Below are positions 1 to 64,000 of a stretch of 64,000 nt of DNA, one piece after another. Both the position numbers and the translations under genes were made by a program. Under the pieces are notes generated by a model. It was given only the letters and a program-made list of their open reading frames with translations. It searched no databases and had not been told where the DNA came from. Position 1 is the first letter of the stretch, and the number at the start of each line of letters is the position of its first letter. The stretch is from the NCBI GenBank assembly GCA_022829145.1, contig CM040742.1, forward strand, positions 10,346,631-10,410,630, in the 5' to 3' direction. This DNA comes from Albula goreensis. Its lineage: Eukaryota; Chordata; Actinopteri; Albuliformes; Albulidae.

Positions 1-354
1 AAACTGCAGCTGTGCTCCTGTTCCAGGCGAGGTGAGCTCCTTCTGTCCTCACACATCTGTACAGACCATACACACTAAACATGCACGCATGCACAAACTC
101 ACTCACTCACACACACACACATTCTCAAACATACACACACACAGGCTTGCACACACATACATGTGCGCACAAACGTACACATACACATGTGCACACACAT
201 ACAAACATACGCATGCACATACATACACATGTAGAAACTCTTGAGGAGAGAAATCACATCAAGACAAAGATAAAATACATCAGCAAAACCAGATCAAGAG
301 TGAAATGAGAAGAGGACAGAAAATACTTTAGCAAAACCACCCTGGGAGAGAAAC
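1..354. other. window edge with CA-rich low complexity
   Basis: CA-rich from 60 to 235. No exon recognised. Confidence 0.6.
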
Positions 355-1160
355 CTGACCAGGAGTAAAATTACACCAGGAGAAAAACTACAGCAGGTAC
401 AAACCAACACCAGGAGTAAAACTACAGCAGGTACAAACCCACACCAGGAGTAAAACTACAGCAGGTACAAACCCACACCAGGAGTAAAACTACAGCAGGT
501 ACAAACCCACACCAGGAGTAAAACTGGTACAAACCCACACCAGGAGAAAAACTACAGCAGGTACAAACCAACACCAGGAGTAAAACTACAGCAGGTACAA
601 ACCCACACCAGGAGAAAAACTACAGCAGGTACAAACCACACCAGGAGAAAAACTACAGCAGGTACAAACCCACACCAGGAGAAAAACTACAGCAGGTACA
701 AACCCACACCAGGAGAAAAACTACAGCAGGTACAACCCCACACCAGGAGTAAAACTACAGCAGGTACAAACCCACACCAGGAGTAAAACTACAGCAGGTA
801 CAACCCCACACCAGGAGTAAAACTACAGCAGGTACAAACCCACACCAGGAGTAAAACTACAGCAGGTACAAACCCACACCAGGAGTAAAACTACAGCAGG
901 TACAAACCCACACCAGGAGAAAAACTACAGCAGGTACAACCCACACCAGGAGTAAAACTACAGCAGGTACAAACCCACACCAGGAGTAAAACTACAGCAG
1001 GTACAAACCCACACCAGGAGTAAAACTACAGCAGGTACAAACCCACACCAGGAGAAAAACTACAGCAGGTACAAACCCACACCAGGAGAAAAACTACAGC
1101 AGGTACAAACCCACACCAGGAGAAAAACTACAGCAGGTACAAACCCACACCAGGAGAGAC
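355..1160. repeat. 34-bp minisatellite, about 23 units
   Basis: Unit accaggagtaaaactacagc then aggtacaaacccac. Units alternate between ggagtaaaac and ggagaaaaac types; a few have small deletions. Confidence 0.95.
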
Positions 1161-1658
1161 ACCAGGTGAGGACAGAAAATGTGTGAGCAAAGAGGACTGT
1201 CTGTGGGCCAAGGGGGAGAGTGCAGTAACTCAATTTCCTGTTTTGATATTTTGAATATGCCCAAATTAATGCAGTGTGTGTGTGGCTGAAATAAATATGA
1301 ACTTGCATGCCACTGGCAAAACGATATGTGTGCTTGTGTGTTTTGCAAAAAGAGAGAAAGAGTGTGTGTGTATAAGTGTGTGTGTGGTGTGCGCATATAA
1401 AGCGTGTGAGTGAGTGACAGCTTTATGAATATGGTGTGTGTAAATATGAGGTAGATTTATAGTAGCGCGATAAGAGTGTGTGAGATTTGTGTATAGAAAG
1501 AGTATGTGTGTGTGGTACAGTGTGTGTGTGTATGCGCGCATGTGTGTGTCTGTGTGTGGTGTAGAGTGTGTGTAAGTAAGGGCAGGTTTATAGTATCACA
1601 CCCCGGGTGTTTCTTACTCTTTGCAAGTGGAGACCTGCATCCCATTAGCATCGAGGTG

Positions 1659-1724
<66 letters not shown>

Positions 1725-2814
1725 CACAAACATATACTTACACACATATACGCAGAAGCTGAATTGTGCTTATGAGAACACACACACACACAGACCATTC
1801 TGTGGCAGGCCAAGGGAGGAAGTGTCTCTGTTGTGTGATTTCCTCAAAGGGAAAGGGTGGAGACGGGGGGGGGGGGGTGGGGGATGGGGGAGAGAGAGAG
1901 AATAAAAAGTTTGAGAGTAAGAGTAAATGGGGTACAGAAAAAGAAAGGGAGACTTAAAAAAGAAAGACGCTGGCAGAAGACAGAGAGCGGTTGAGGGAAC
2001 ACTGCAGTATGCAGGTAATGCAGGAAAATTGTCACGCTCTCAGCTGAAGAGCGCCCTCTTGTGGTCATGTGTCTGTGAACTTCCAACAAAAATGACACAC
2101 TGCACACACTCACTCTCACAAACACACAATGAACCAGGGCTGGATAACCTCAGTCCTGGGGTGCAGGTTCTTAGGTTTTTTTTTAACCCGTTACCCTGCT
2201 CCAAGTAGCTAATTAGCTGCTTTTACCAATGCTGATTCACTCATGGTACAGAATTTCACATGCAGATGTGAGGCAAGGGTTTGGCAGCTGTTTATGAACT
2301 TATGGAGAAATGGGGCTGAAGTATCACATAGATGTTAATTACATCATAGGGCTAAATAGATCAGAAAGACACCAAAGTTAATCTGAAATCCAGAAACAGA
2401 GAAGGCCTTCATTACCCATCAGTACACTAAAAACACGCACGCACGCACGCACGCACGCACGCATGAATAGCAAGGACATAATGAATCAATTTTACCTTTT
2501 TTATAATGTCATTTATTTAATTTTTGTAGCTAATTTACAACAAGCAATAAAACATTTGCATCCTGTCATCATCATTACTCAACCTCTTTCTTGCAAGATA
2601 GATTATTTTCAAATATGCGTTCTGTTCTCTGCATCAGTTTCGTCTGGATGTAATTTTCACTTTCATTCATTATAATAAAAACTAGTACATACTTTATGAT
2701 CAGGAATTTGATAATAATACATTTGATTTGTAAAAACAAATAATTGTACATTTTTAACTGAAATAGTTAAAAATCCTGTCATCATAAGAAGTGTGTGGTT
2801 CATGTGTGTGCATG
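1161..2814. other. downstream flank with simple repeats
   Basis: TG-rich 1,275-1,575; (CT)(CA)n 1,662-1,722; G-run near 1,865-1,880; (CACG)n 2,433-2,462. No gene recognised. Confidence 0.6.
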
Positions 2815-2815
2815 C

Positions 2816-2864
<49 letters not shown>

Positions 2865-2989
2865 TGAATTTCAATATGTACGTGTGTGTGTGTGTGTGTG
2901 TGAGAGTGAATTTCAATATGTGTGTGTGTGTGTGTGAGTGAGTGAATTTAAATGTGTGTGTGTGTGTGTGTGTGAGTGAGTGAATTATA

Positions 2990-3024
<35 letters not shown>

Positions 3025-3125
3025 TGAGTGAATTTAAATGTGTGTGTGTGTGTGTGTGTGAGTGAGTGAATTATAATGTGTGTGTGTGTGTGTGAGTGAG
3101 TGAATTTTAATGTGTGTGTGTGTTC
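2815..3125. repeat. compound (TG)n higher-order repeat
   Basis: TG runs separated six to seven times by gagtgagtgaatttaaatg-like strings. Confidence 0.9.
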
Positions 3126-5460
3126 ATGAATGTCTACACAAGCCCTTTCACAGCACTCCTACCTTTCCACTGATCCCACAAAACGTGCCTAACCTTTGAC
3201 CCTGAAACACATCCCAGTCACATGTCGGGGGACTGACTGGTTCCTGAAGTTAAGAGGAAGTTGGATCCAGAAGCTCTGGAACTCACAGCTCTGTTCCAAT
3301 GCTCTGAAGTACCATTGGATCTCCCTTCCTTCTGTCTTATCCACCTCATTTCATAGATCTGAAGTAGCAACTGATTTACAAGGTAAGATTTCATATCATA
3401 GCCATATTGCTTTCACCTGTCCTCCCTCTACAGACTGGGTGGAGGACGGAGGTGGTATGGTAGGTGTAACTGTGGTACAGAAGACACGCCTCTGCATGGT
3501 CACATAATCCTGCAAACAAACTCCTTTCCCAGTCAACATTTATCATAACAAAAAATACACACACACAAAAACAAAACAGTGCTCTTGACTTGGCAGAAGC
3601 TCAAACCCCAATTCATTTACATGTTCGAACGCTTCATGAATAAATTAATAAATACACATATCCCGTACAACTTCTGTTTGCTGGTCATTTTCCAGGTTCC
3701 TAAAGGGAACCAACACCAGTAAATAATTAACCACCATTATCTCCACCCCCCATCTGACCTCTCTCTGACTCATCCTATACTACCTAAAAATGAATGAAGA
3801 GCAGGTGTGTACACCTTTTTTAATCTTTCTCCCAATCATTCTCTCTCTCTCTCACACACTTTGTATGACTCAGTCAGCCTTAGTCATGCACTGTTTTTAG
3901 CTGGAATTCACCACCCTGTGGGCTCTTTTCTCTACACACACACACGCACACACACAAAACGGTTTCATTAGGGCCCTTCCTGTATCACAGCCATGTGTCC
4001 CCTTGTGGCAGTTAAACTTACTGCAGCCTTGGACTCAGGGGTCATTGACCTTGTAAACACTTGCCAGTAATAGAGACAAGAAAGCAACAAAAACATAAAT
4101 ATTTTCATAAATAAGAAACAACACATGGTAGCCAGGACAGCTTCACGAACCTCACTGTTGCCTGCCCAGAGACAAACGCTGACATATGACAGCAGACAAA
4201 ATGTTTTTCACTGTAAATTGAGACGAGTGTTTCTTTAACACTAAGTGTTTATACTTTGTGTACGGTTTCCTGCAGAAAGACTATCCCATCCGTTCACTGT
4301 GAACACCCTGTGAGGCTCAGGGATCGTCTTTAGGGCACGACTAAAGGAATAAACTCTCTTTTGTTCAGCTTCTGTTCAACCTGTGACTGCGTGCGAGTGT
4401 TAAAAAAAACAAAACAAAAAGAAAATTCCTTTTCAGGTGTGAAAGTACGAACCTCCACCCACAGATCTTTATGAATGTCAAATCCTGTTTTTAAAAAATA
4501 TTTTAGACCAGAAATATTTGTATTTTTCCCGTTTCTGTCTGCAGTGCCTCTTCCATTTCAGCTTCTTACGCCACTGCTTATTTTGCGGTAGCATTGGGAA
4601 ATACTGAAGATTTCAAATGTATAAATATTAAAGGCTAATAAATAATAAACCACCCCTCCCCTCTGTAAAATATTAAAGTGCACAGTCTAAGCGATGCTGT
4701 TTTTGATGATGCTGTTGTCGTGTTTGGATTTGATCTAGTGTTTTTCCATTGATACACTAGTTTCCCTGTCACAGCTCGACTCTAAGATGGCCGCCGTTGA
4801 AGGAGAAGTACTGGCTGGCTGGCGGTTTTCTTTCTGAACTTGCAAAAAGAATTCTTTGCTACACAATATGAACAAAAGAATTATATTAAGAATTAATTAT
4901 ATTAATATTGCAGTATGATTTGATTGCTGTGACACAAGGTTTCTATCTTTAAAAGAACTAAAGGGCTACCCCCCGAATCCAGATCATAACCTCACCAACA
5001 TTAAGCCAGTTAGATAGGAAAACTATTGGAGGGAAAATATGACAATAATAGGGAAAACCGGACATTATTTTCAAAAAATGCAATGTGATGTTGTTGAACA
5101 GGACTGAAATTCCTGTTAGAAGAAGTTTCATTAAAAATATAGATATAATTTCATTTATACATTTGTCTTTAAATTTAAATGTTTTGTGTATGTAGAGCAT
5201 TCTTAGTTGAAGAGGCCAAGAAGGAGACAAGAGAGGGAGGGGAGAGAAAGATGAAAGAAGGAGGAACAAGAAAGACATGTTGATAAAGAGGTTAAACCAG
5301 CTCTGGTAAACTCTGTTCTGCAGTGATTTTGCAGTGTTGTAGCGTTTCATGGGTTTTGCCAGTTTGACTTCCTAAGCTCCTCTCTCCACAGCTCAGATCC
5401 TAACACCAACAACATCTTACCCAAAACCCTAACCAGAGTTAGCCAATGGGCCAAGATATA
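3126..5460. other. downstream flank, no gene recognised
   Basis: AT-moderate sequence with short CA and CT patches. Open frames at 3,196-3,507 (+) and 4,958-5,350 (-) show no domain similarity. Confidence 0.5.
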
Positions 5461-5880
5461 TTAACGTTACATAAGCAGATAATGTTAGCATTAACATGTA
5501 TGTAACCAGCAGGTTATGTCAGTATGTTAGCCTTATTATGCTGGTGAGATGCTGGTTTTATCTGCATGTTAGAATTAGTGTGCATATGACCAGCAGGTTG
5601 TATCATTATATTAGCATTGGCGTGTATATGAACAGCTGATTGTATCAGCGTGTTAGCATTAGCATGTTGCTGAGTAGCTGGTTTAATCCATGCTGTAGCA
5701 TTAGAGTGTGTCTGTGTGGGCAGCTGGTTGATTCAGTATGTTAGCATTAGCATGTGTATGGGTAGCTGGTTGATTCAGTATGTTTGCATTAGCATGTGTA
5801 TGGTTAACTGGTTGATTCAGTATGTTAGCATTAGCATGAGTATGGGTAGCTGGTTGTATCCATTTATTAGCATAGAATAG
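5461..5880. repeat. degenerate repeat of about 50 bp
   Basis: Diverged units with gttagcattagcatgtgtat and gggtagctggttgattcagt, about eight copies. Confidence 0.7.
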
Positions 5881-7379
5881 TGGCTGGCTGTACCCAATAT
5901 TCAGGATGAGGGTTTAAAACACAGTGTTCTCCAATTGCAATATCACTCAACTCTATCTGATCATCATGGGCAGATATTTTAATGAGAAACACATTTCAAC
6001 AGAGTTTATATGTGTTGAAAAAATATGAATTGTTTTGGAGAAAACCTGCAAATTCTGCAGTCTTCTTTTGACCTGTTTAGCAGAGCAGGTTAGAAAACCA
6101 CAAAAACAAATTCAATACATTTTTAAATGACATCACCCAGTGATAAATACAGGAAGTGGCAAATACTGCCCCATGACATCACAATTCTGTTAGAACATTG
6201 CATGGTGCTGCAGTCTGGGTTGATGGTCCGAATTCAGTGCTCTGGCCCAAGGGGATGTGGGTAATGTATATTTTTCCCATAAAAAAATCATGACTACTTG
6301 CCATCAGTGACGGGAGAATGTGGCTTTATGACCCCTGTAATGTGTGGAGCTGACTCCTTCTGAACCAATGAAAAATTGCACTTTTCACAAAAAACACAAT
6401 GGTTCATATTAGCGTGTCTCTGATAACCAGTGGTTGCTCCGTCCATTTCTGGTTTCATGATACCTCATTCTCTACTCACTGCTTGCTTTGGTTACTCATG
6501 CAGTGTGCAGTGAACAGGGATAACAGCACTTGAAATGCACATCTCTGCAGCAACCCAAGTGATGGGGGCAATAGTCAGGGGAGTGACACATAGTGATTAC
6601 ATCACCAGCAAACCTCACTGACCAATCAGAAACATCTAGAGTGAGACCATAAAGTGTTAAGGCAGAAAAAGAGAAAGGTAAGAGAGAGTGAAGCAGAGAG
6701 AGAGAGAGATGACTGAAAAGAGGTAAAGCATCTTGGATTTGAGCTTCTAACCTTGTGTATTTGACTCTTCTCTCTCTCTCTCTCTCTTCCTCTTTCTTGA
6801 GGAGAGGGTGAGAGGAATGAGCACCATCACCCCTCTGTTCCTGCTCTTTTTCAAATCCTTTCTTCATCCCTTTCTCTTCCTTTGTCATGGTGTGTCTCCC
6901 CTCCTTCCGCTCCGTGTTGTTGTTTTCGCCGTTTTGCAGGAAAGCATGCACATGTTCACCTGGGAAAAAGCTCTTTAAGAACAGAAAACAAAACAGAAAA
7001 AAAGAAAAACAAAAACCTTTCCAGGCATTTCGAAAAACCTGTTTGGCTGAGGGCAATCAAGAATATTTGAGTGACTGTGTCTTTCCCCCTTTATATAAAC
7101 ATCATAGTTCATTTGATATAGATATTTAGATTATTATTGTTATCAATATATATATTTTCACAGTTCAGTAACAATTCAATTTTTTTTTTTATCATACAAT
7201 TATTTCTTGTAGCTGTCGTGTTGCTTACAGCAGTCTTGCCTGCCTACCAGACAAGCAACACGACCCCTCCTCTCTGCTCTTTCTCTCTCTCCCACCTTTC
7301 GTCCTTGTTTGGAAGGAGAGAGCGAGGAGGGGATAGAGGAGATGGGATAAATTCAAATGGAAGAAGGATTTCAAGGCCT
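5881..7379. other. flank or distal 3' UTR, no gene recognised
   Basis: Contains GA/CT patches (6,685-6,710, 6,768-6,790) and an AT-rich stretch (7,090-7,200). A minus-strand aataaa at about 5,863-5,868 could be a distal poly(A) signal. Confidence 0.4.
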
Positions 7380-7923
7380 TCCTTCTTTAATCCGTGTTTG
7401 ACTTCAGGTCCGCTCTGTCCCTGGTGTTAGCATCATTTCAGCAATTCTGTCCATGAGGAATCAGGCAGACCACCCAGGGGGGCAGAGGAGGGATGGAGAG
7501 AGAGAACAGGAGAAAGATGGTAATATGGACAGAAAGCAGTCAGAGTTTGAGAAAAAGGCAGGGGAGAGAGAGGACGAGGAAAAGAGGACAATAGGATGGG
7601 GTTGGGGTGCAGTTGGGGGGCTGTTTTTCTGTGCTTATTTCCAAGCCCCCAGTGTCTCTCTCTCTCTCTCTCTATGTCTCCCTCTCCTCCCCTCTTCATT
7701 CTGCCCCTCTTTCAGATGGCTGCCGTACATTGGAGAGGCGTTTGTGCTTGGGAACAGGGGGAGGAGTGGAGAGATAGGCCCAAAAAGGAGGAGTGCAGTC
7801 TGGGCTATGTCTGAGAGGGAGCCTCTCACTCCATCCTTCCATCCCTCCGTCCCTCATCCCCCTCTCCATCAGACTCTCGCAGATGCGAGAGAGGCATGGT
7901 GTGATGTGTTGGATTTGATGGTC
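7380..7923 (-). other. dlg4: probable dlg4 3' UTR (end not defined)
   Basis: Sequence immediately 3' of the stop on the minus strand, GC-moderate and purine/pyrimidine rich. An attaaa-type signal on the minus strand lies near 7,385 and an aataaa at about 5,863-5,868, so the transcript could be short or about 2 kb longer. No coding homology was seen. Confidence 0.4.
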
Positions 7924-59528
<51,605 letters not shown>

Positions 59529-59532
59529 CTAC

Positions 59533-59556
59533 AGAGAGAGAGAGAGAGAGAGAAGA
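59533..59556. repeat. (GA)n tract at the exon 2 acceptor
   Basis: Short GA run, CU on the transcript, directly upstream of the exon 2 acceptor. Confidence 0.85.
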
Positions 59557-59559
59557 GGG

Positions 59560-60355
59560 TATCATTAATAACTCTCATGAACTATGATTAACTAATAATA
59601 ATAACAATCACAACCCTCTATCCTTCTCATGTCAAACTTCTGAAGCTTAGCTGAGTTGAACTTAGTTTGTATTTGTAAAGGTCAACCAGTAGAGGGCACT
59701 CTTCACTCCAGACCAATGAGAATTGGAAAACCCCAGCACAGTGATCAGGGTTTTCAAATTACCGATTTTACTTAAACCTCTCTGGTTTATCAACATAAAT
59801 AAACAAACTGACAAACCAGGACCCTGTGTTTAAGAGCTGTCTCATACTGCTAGCTACATTGCTCAGTTAACATAAATTATCAAAAAGATTTTTGTTAAAC
59901 TCTGCTATTACTTTTATTCAAACTGACCTAACATCACAGTTTGCTGCCAAACATTGTCTCTATGGAGAAGTATGACAATTATGCATGGAAGAAGCTAAGA
60001 TGAATCTACAACCTATCAATTAAATGTCTGACACAAATTAAAATATGTTCATTTTTAGCATGTGTGTATTCTAACACTCCCTGTCTTACTTCAAATGTAA
60101 TAGGACATTTGTAGGATATTTTTTTATGAGATAAGGGCATATAATCTTTCTGTAAGATGGTAAAAGTATAGTAAAGTATCTCCTGGTATCTACTGCCCAG
60201 TCAAAGCAGTGACATTGACCACCATTGGGTTAACGGGAATATTTTTTAATCTTTTTCATGGTTCTCACAAAGACCTGTGGAACATACTACCAGAGGAAGA
60301 AACGGAGACTGTTTTCACACTGAACTGAAATAAGGTTTTCAGTTCAGTGTGAAAA
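59560..60355 (-). other. dlg4 intron 1, unique part
   Basis: AT-rich; no exon encoding an MDCLC-like start was found here. Confidence 0.5.
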
Positions 60356-60356
60356 C

Positions 60357-61905
60357 GGCAGCGTTTGTTGTGTGGGCGTGGTGAATGGTGACATAGCGTT
60401 TGTTGTGTGGGCGTGGTGAGTGGTGACGGCAGCGTTTGTTGTGTGGGTGTGGTGAGTGGTGACGCAGCGTTTGTTGTGTGGGTGTGGTGAGTGGTGACGG
60501 CAGCGTTTGTTGTGTGGGTGTGGTGAGTGGTGACGCAGCGTTTGTTGTGTGGGTGTGGTGAGTGGTGACGCAGCGTTTGTTGTGTGGGCATGGTGAGTGG
60601 TGACGGCAGCGTTTGTTGTGTGGGTGTGGTGAGTGGTGACGCAGCGTTTGTTGTGTGGGCATGGTGAGTGGTGACGGCAGCGTTTGTTGTGTGGGTGTGG
60701 TGAGTGGTGACGCAGCGTTTGTTTGTGGGTGTGGTGTGGGCAGCGTTTGTTGTGTGGGTGTGGTAAGTGGTGCAGCGTTTGTTGTGTGGGTGTGGTGAGT
60801 GGTGACGCGTTTGTTGTGTGGGTGTGGTGAGTGGTGACGCAGCGTTTGTTGTGTGGGTGGGTGTGGTGAGTGGTGAGTGGCAGCGCAGCGTTTGTTGTGT
60901 GGGCGTGGTGTGGGGCAGCGTTTGTTGTGTGGGTGTGGTGAGTGGTGACAGCAGCGTTTGTTGTGTGGGTGTGGTGAGTGGTGACGCAGCGTTTGTTGTG
61001 TGGGTGTGGTGAGTGGTGACGCAGCGTTTGTTGTGTGGGCGTGGTGAGTGGTGACAGCAGCGTTTGTTGTGTGGGCGAGGTGAGTGGTGACGCAGCGTTT
61101 GTTGTGTGGGCGTGGTGAGTGGTGACGCAGCGTTTGTTGTGTGGGCGTGGTGAGTGGTGACAGCAGCGTTTGTTGTGTGGGTGTGGTGAGTGGTGACGCA
61201 GCGTTTGTTGTGTGGGCATGGTGAGTGGTGACGGCAGCGTTTGTTGTGTGGGTGTGGTGAGTGGTGACGCAGCGTTTGTTGTGTGGGCATGGTGAGTGGT
61301 GACGGCAGCGTTTGTTGTGTGGGTGTGGTGAGTGGTGACGCAGCGTTTGTTGTGTGGGTGTGGTGAGTGGTGACGCAGCGTTTGTTGTGTGGGCATGGTG
61401 AGTGGTGACGGCAGCGTTTGTTGTGTGGGTGTGGTGAGTGGTGACGCAGCGTTTGTTGTGTGGGTGTGGTGAGTGGTGACGCAGCGTTTGTTGTGTGGGT
61501 GTGGTGAGTGGTGACGCAGCGTTTGTTGTGTGGGCGTGGTGAGTGGTGACGCAGCGTTTGTTGTGTGGGCGTGGTGAGTGGTGACGCAGCGTTTGTTGTG
61601 TGGGTGTGGTGAGTGGTGACAGCAGCGTTTGTTGTGTGGGTGTGGTGAGTGGTGACGCAGCGTTTGTTGTGTGGGTGTGGTGAGTGGTGACGGCAGCGTT
61701 TGTTGTGTGGGCGTGGTGAGTGGTGACAGCAGCGTTTGTTGTGTGGGCGAGGTGAGTGGTGACGCAGCGTTTGTTGTGTGGGCGTGGTGAGTGATGACGG
61801 CAGCGTTTGTTGTGTGGGCGTGGTGAGTGGTGACGCAGCGTTTGTTGTGTGGGCGTGGTGAGTGGTGACGGCAGCGTTTGCTGTGTGGGCGTGGTGAGTG
61901 GTGAT
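60357..61905. repeat. 35-bp minisatellite, about 44 units
   Basis: Unit cagcgtttgttgtgtgggtg then tggtgagtggtgacg (35 bp, some 36). Variants differ at gggcgtgg / gggtgtgg / gggcatgg. The minus strand is open for 585 codons (60,265-62,022), purely from the repeat. Confidence 0.96.
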
Positions 61906-61919
61906 TCGCTGTTTGCCGC

Positions 61920-62309
61920 TGAAAAGGCTGATTGTTACAAAGCTCATCTGTTCAGGTGTCAGTGACGGCCCATGTGATTCAGACTGGGCTGCTGAAACTA
62001 AGAGACTCAGAGGGACAGACACAGACGGGGTGTACTTTGGACAATCTGAAATCCTGTGGAAGCTGCTGTCATGACAACCAGCTGTGAAATTACATCCAGC
62101 CCATATCCAGCATAAGCCCTGTCACCATGGATATGCACCACAGCAAAAACACCTCATTCCATCTCCCTGGACAACCTGCAGTGACATCACCATGGATACA
62201 CTCACCAGAAATAACACCTCCCACCAGCTCTTAGGACAACCTACACAGGAAACCTCACAGGACACTTTTTAGAACAGAAACCTCACAGGATGGCTACTAG
62301 ACTTTTTTT
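61920..62309. other. unique spacer between two minisatellites
   Basis: About 390 bp with no coding or RNA signal recognised. Confidence 0.5.
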
Positions 62310-64000
62310 AGAACAGACTCTACTCCTGTCTCACCTACACAGCCTCTACTACAGACTCTACTCCTGCCTCACCTACACAGCCTCTACTACAGACTCTACT
62401 CCTGTCTCACCTACACAGCCTCTACTACAGACTCTACTCCTGTCTCACCTACACAGCCTCTACTACAGACTCTACTCCTGTCTCACCTACACAGCCTCTA
62501 CTACAGACTCTACTCCTGTCTCACCTACACAGCCTCTACTACAGACTCTACTCCTGTCTCACCTCAGCCTCCTACAGACAGCCTCTACTACAGACTCTAC
62601 TCCTGTCTCACCTACACAGCCTCTTACTACAGACTCTACTCCTGTCTCACCTACACAGCCTCTACTACAGACTCTACTCCAGTCTCACCTACACAGCCTC
62701 TACTACAGACTCTACTCCTGTCTCACCTACACAGCCTCTACTACAGACTCTACTCCTGTCTCACCTACACAGCCTCTACTACAGACTCTACTCCTGTCTC
62801 ACCTACAGACAGCCTACACAGCCTCTACTACAGACTCTACTCCTGTCTCACCTACACAGCCTCTCTACAGACTACAGAGCCTCTCTACAGACTCCTCCTG
62901 TCTCTCACCTACAGACAGCCTCTACTACAGACTCTACTCCTGTCTCACCTACACAGCCTCTTACTACAGACTCTACTCCTGTCTCACCTACACAGCCTCT
63001 TACTACAGACTCTACTCCTGTCTCACCTACACAGCCTCTACTACAGACTCTACTCCTGTCTCACCTACACAGCCTCTACTACAGACTCTACTCCTGTCTC
63101 ACCTACACAGCCTCTACTACAGACTCTACTCCTGTCTCACCTACACAGCCTCTACTACAGACTCTACTCCTGTCTCACCTACACAGCCTCTACTACAGAC
63201 TCTACTCCTGTCTCACCTACACAGCCTCTACTACAGACTCTACTCCTGTCTCACCTACACAGCCTCTACTACAGACTCTACTCCTGTCTCACCTACACAG
63301 CCTCTACTACAGACTCTACTCCTGTCTCACCTACACAGCCTCTACTACAGACTCTACTCCTGTCTCACCTACACAGCCTCTACTACAGACTCTACTCCTG
63401 TCTCACCTACACAGCCTCTACTACAGAGACTCTACTACAGACTCTACCTGTCTCACCTACACAGCCTCTACTACAGACTCTACTCCTGTCTCACCTACAC
63501 AGCCTCTACTACAGACTCTACTCCTGTCTCACCACACAGCCTCTGTCTACTACAGACTCTACTCCTGTCTCTCACCTCTACACAGCCTCTACTACAGACT
63601 CTACTCCTGACTCTCTCCTGTCTCACCTACACAGCCTCTACTACAGACTCTACTCCTGTCTCACCTACACAGCCTCTACTACAGACTCTACTCCAGTCTC
63701 ACCTACACAGCCTCTACTACAGACTCTACTCCTGTCTCTCACCTACACAGCCTCTACTACAGACTCTACTCCTGTCTCACCCACACAGCCTCTTACTACA
63801 GACTCTACTCCTGTCTCACCTACACAGCCTCTACTACAGACTCTACTCCTGTCTCACCTACACAGCCTCTTACTACAGACTCTACTCCTGTCTCACCTAC
63901 ACAGCCTCTACTACAGACTCTACTCCTGTCTCACCTACACAGCCTCTACTACAGACTCTACTCCTGTCTCACCTACACAGCCTCTACTACAGACTCTACT
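62310..64000. repeat. 38-bp minisatellite, about 44 units, running off the window
   Basis: Unit cctctactacagactctact then cctgtctcacctacacag, highly homogeneous, with scattered indels (62,560-62,640, 62,810-62,920, 63,425-63,640). The array continues past the right edge. Confidence 0.96.

Noticed and set aside
4775-4815. YY1-like aagatggccgcc as promoter of another gene
   Set aside because: Single short motif with no CpG island, exon or ORF nearby.
6496-7056. 186-codon minus-strand ORF downstream of dlg4
   Set aside because: Low-complexity GA/CT-driven composition, no domain, in probable UTR or flank.
60265-62022. 585-codon minus-strand ORF
   Set aside because: Entirely the 35/36-bp minisatellite; no start context, splice structure or domain.

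Overview
The window is vertebrate genomic DNA, almost certainly from a ray-finned (teleost) fish. It has intron-rich coding sequence with canonical GT-AG junctions. It is very rich in (CA)n, (CT)n and long minisatellites, and it carries tRNA-derived SINE copies of the kind common in teleosts. No bacterial-type operon, phage, CRISPR array or rRNA/tRNA gene was found.

One protein-coding gene is clearly recognisable. It is a minus-strand dlg4 (PSD-95/SAP90) gene, read from about 59.5 kb down to the stop codon at 7,924. I could place 20 coding exons by hand, with consistent phase and splice sites. They encode 746 consecutive residues: an N-terminal linker, PDZ1, PDZ2, PDZ3, SH3, a short hinge and a guanylate-kinase-like (GK) domain. 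The usual first exon, which carries the palmitoylated cysteines, is not visible and probably lies beyond 64,000. A second possible first exon (42,995-43,084, start MFVSVWYAKKMGRR) sits in a locally CpG-rich stretch inside the 34.6-kb intron 2, and its phase fits direct splicing to exon 3. Whether the gene is the dlg4a or the dlg4b co-orthologue cannot be decided here.

Layout: 1-7.4 kb is downstream flank with minisatellites and no recognised gene. 7.4-7.9 kb is probably 3' UTR. 7.9-24.8 kb holds 19 exons in compact order (GK, SH3, PDZ3, PDZ2, PDZ1, linker). 24.8-59.4 kb is one giant intron full of tandem arrays plus the putative internal promoter. 59.4-59.5 kb is exon 2. 59.5-64 kb is the 5' intron or flank, dominated by two more arrays. 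Tandem repeats with units of 9-85 bp occupy roughly 15 kb, nearly a quarter of the window.

The most unusual signal is how the repeats relate to the splice donors of dlg4. At three exons (12,726, 13,011 and 17,960) the last bases of the exon plus its GT donor have been copied downstream into the intron. At exon 12 the copies form a regular 85-bp array in which the true exon end is the last unit. Several other exons have an array or a SINE starting within about 40 bp of the donor, and several acceptors use (CT)n microsatellites as their polypyrimidine tract. The copied donors are seen directly in the sequence; any effect on splicing is inference.
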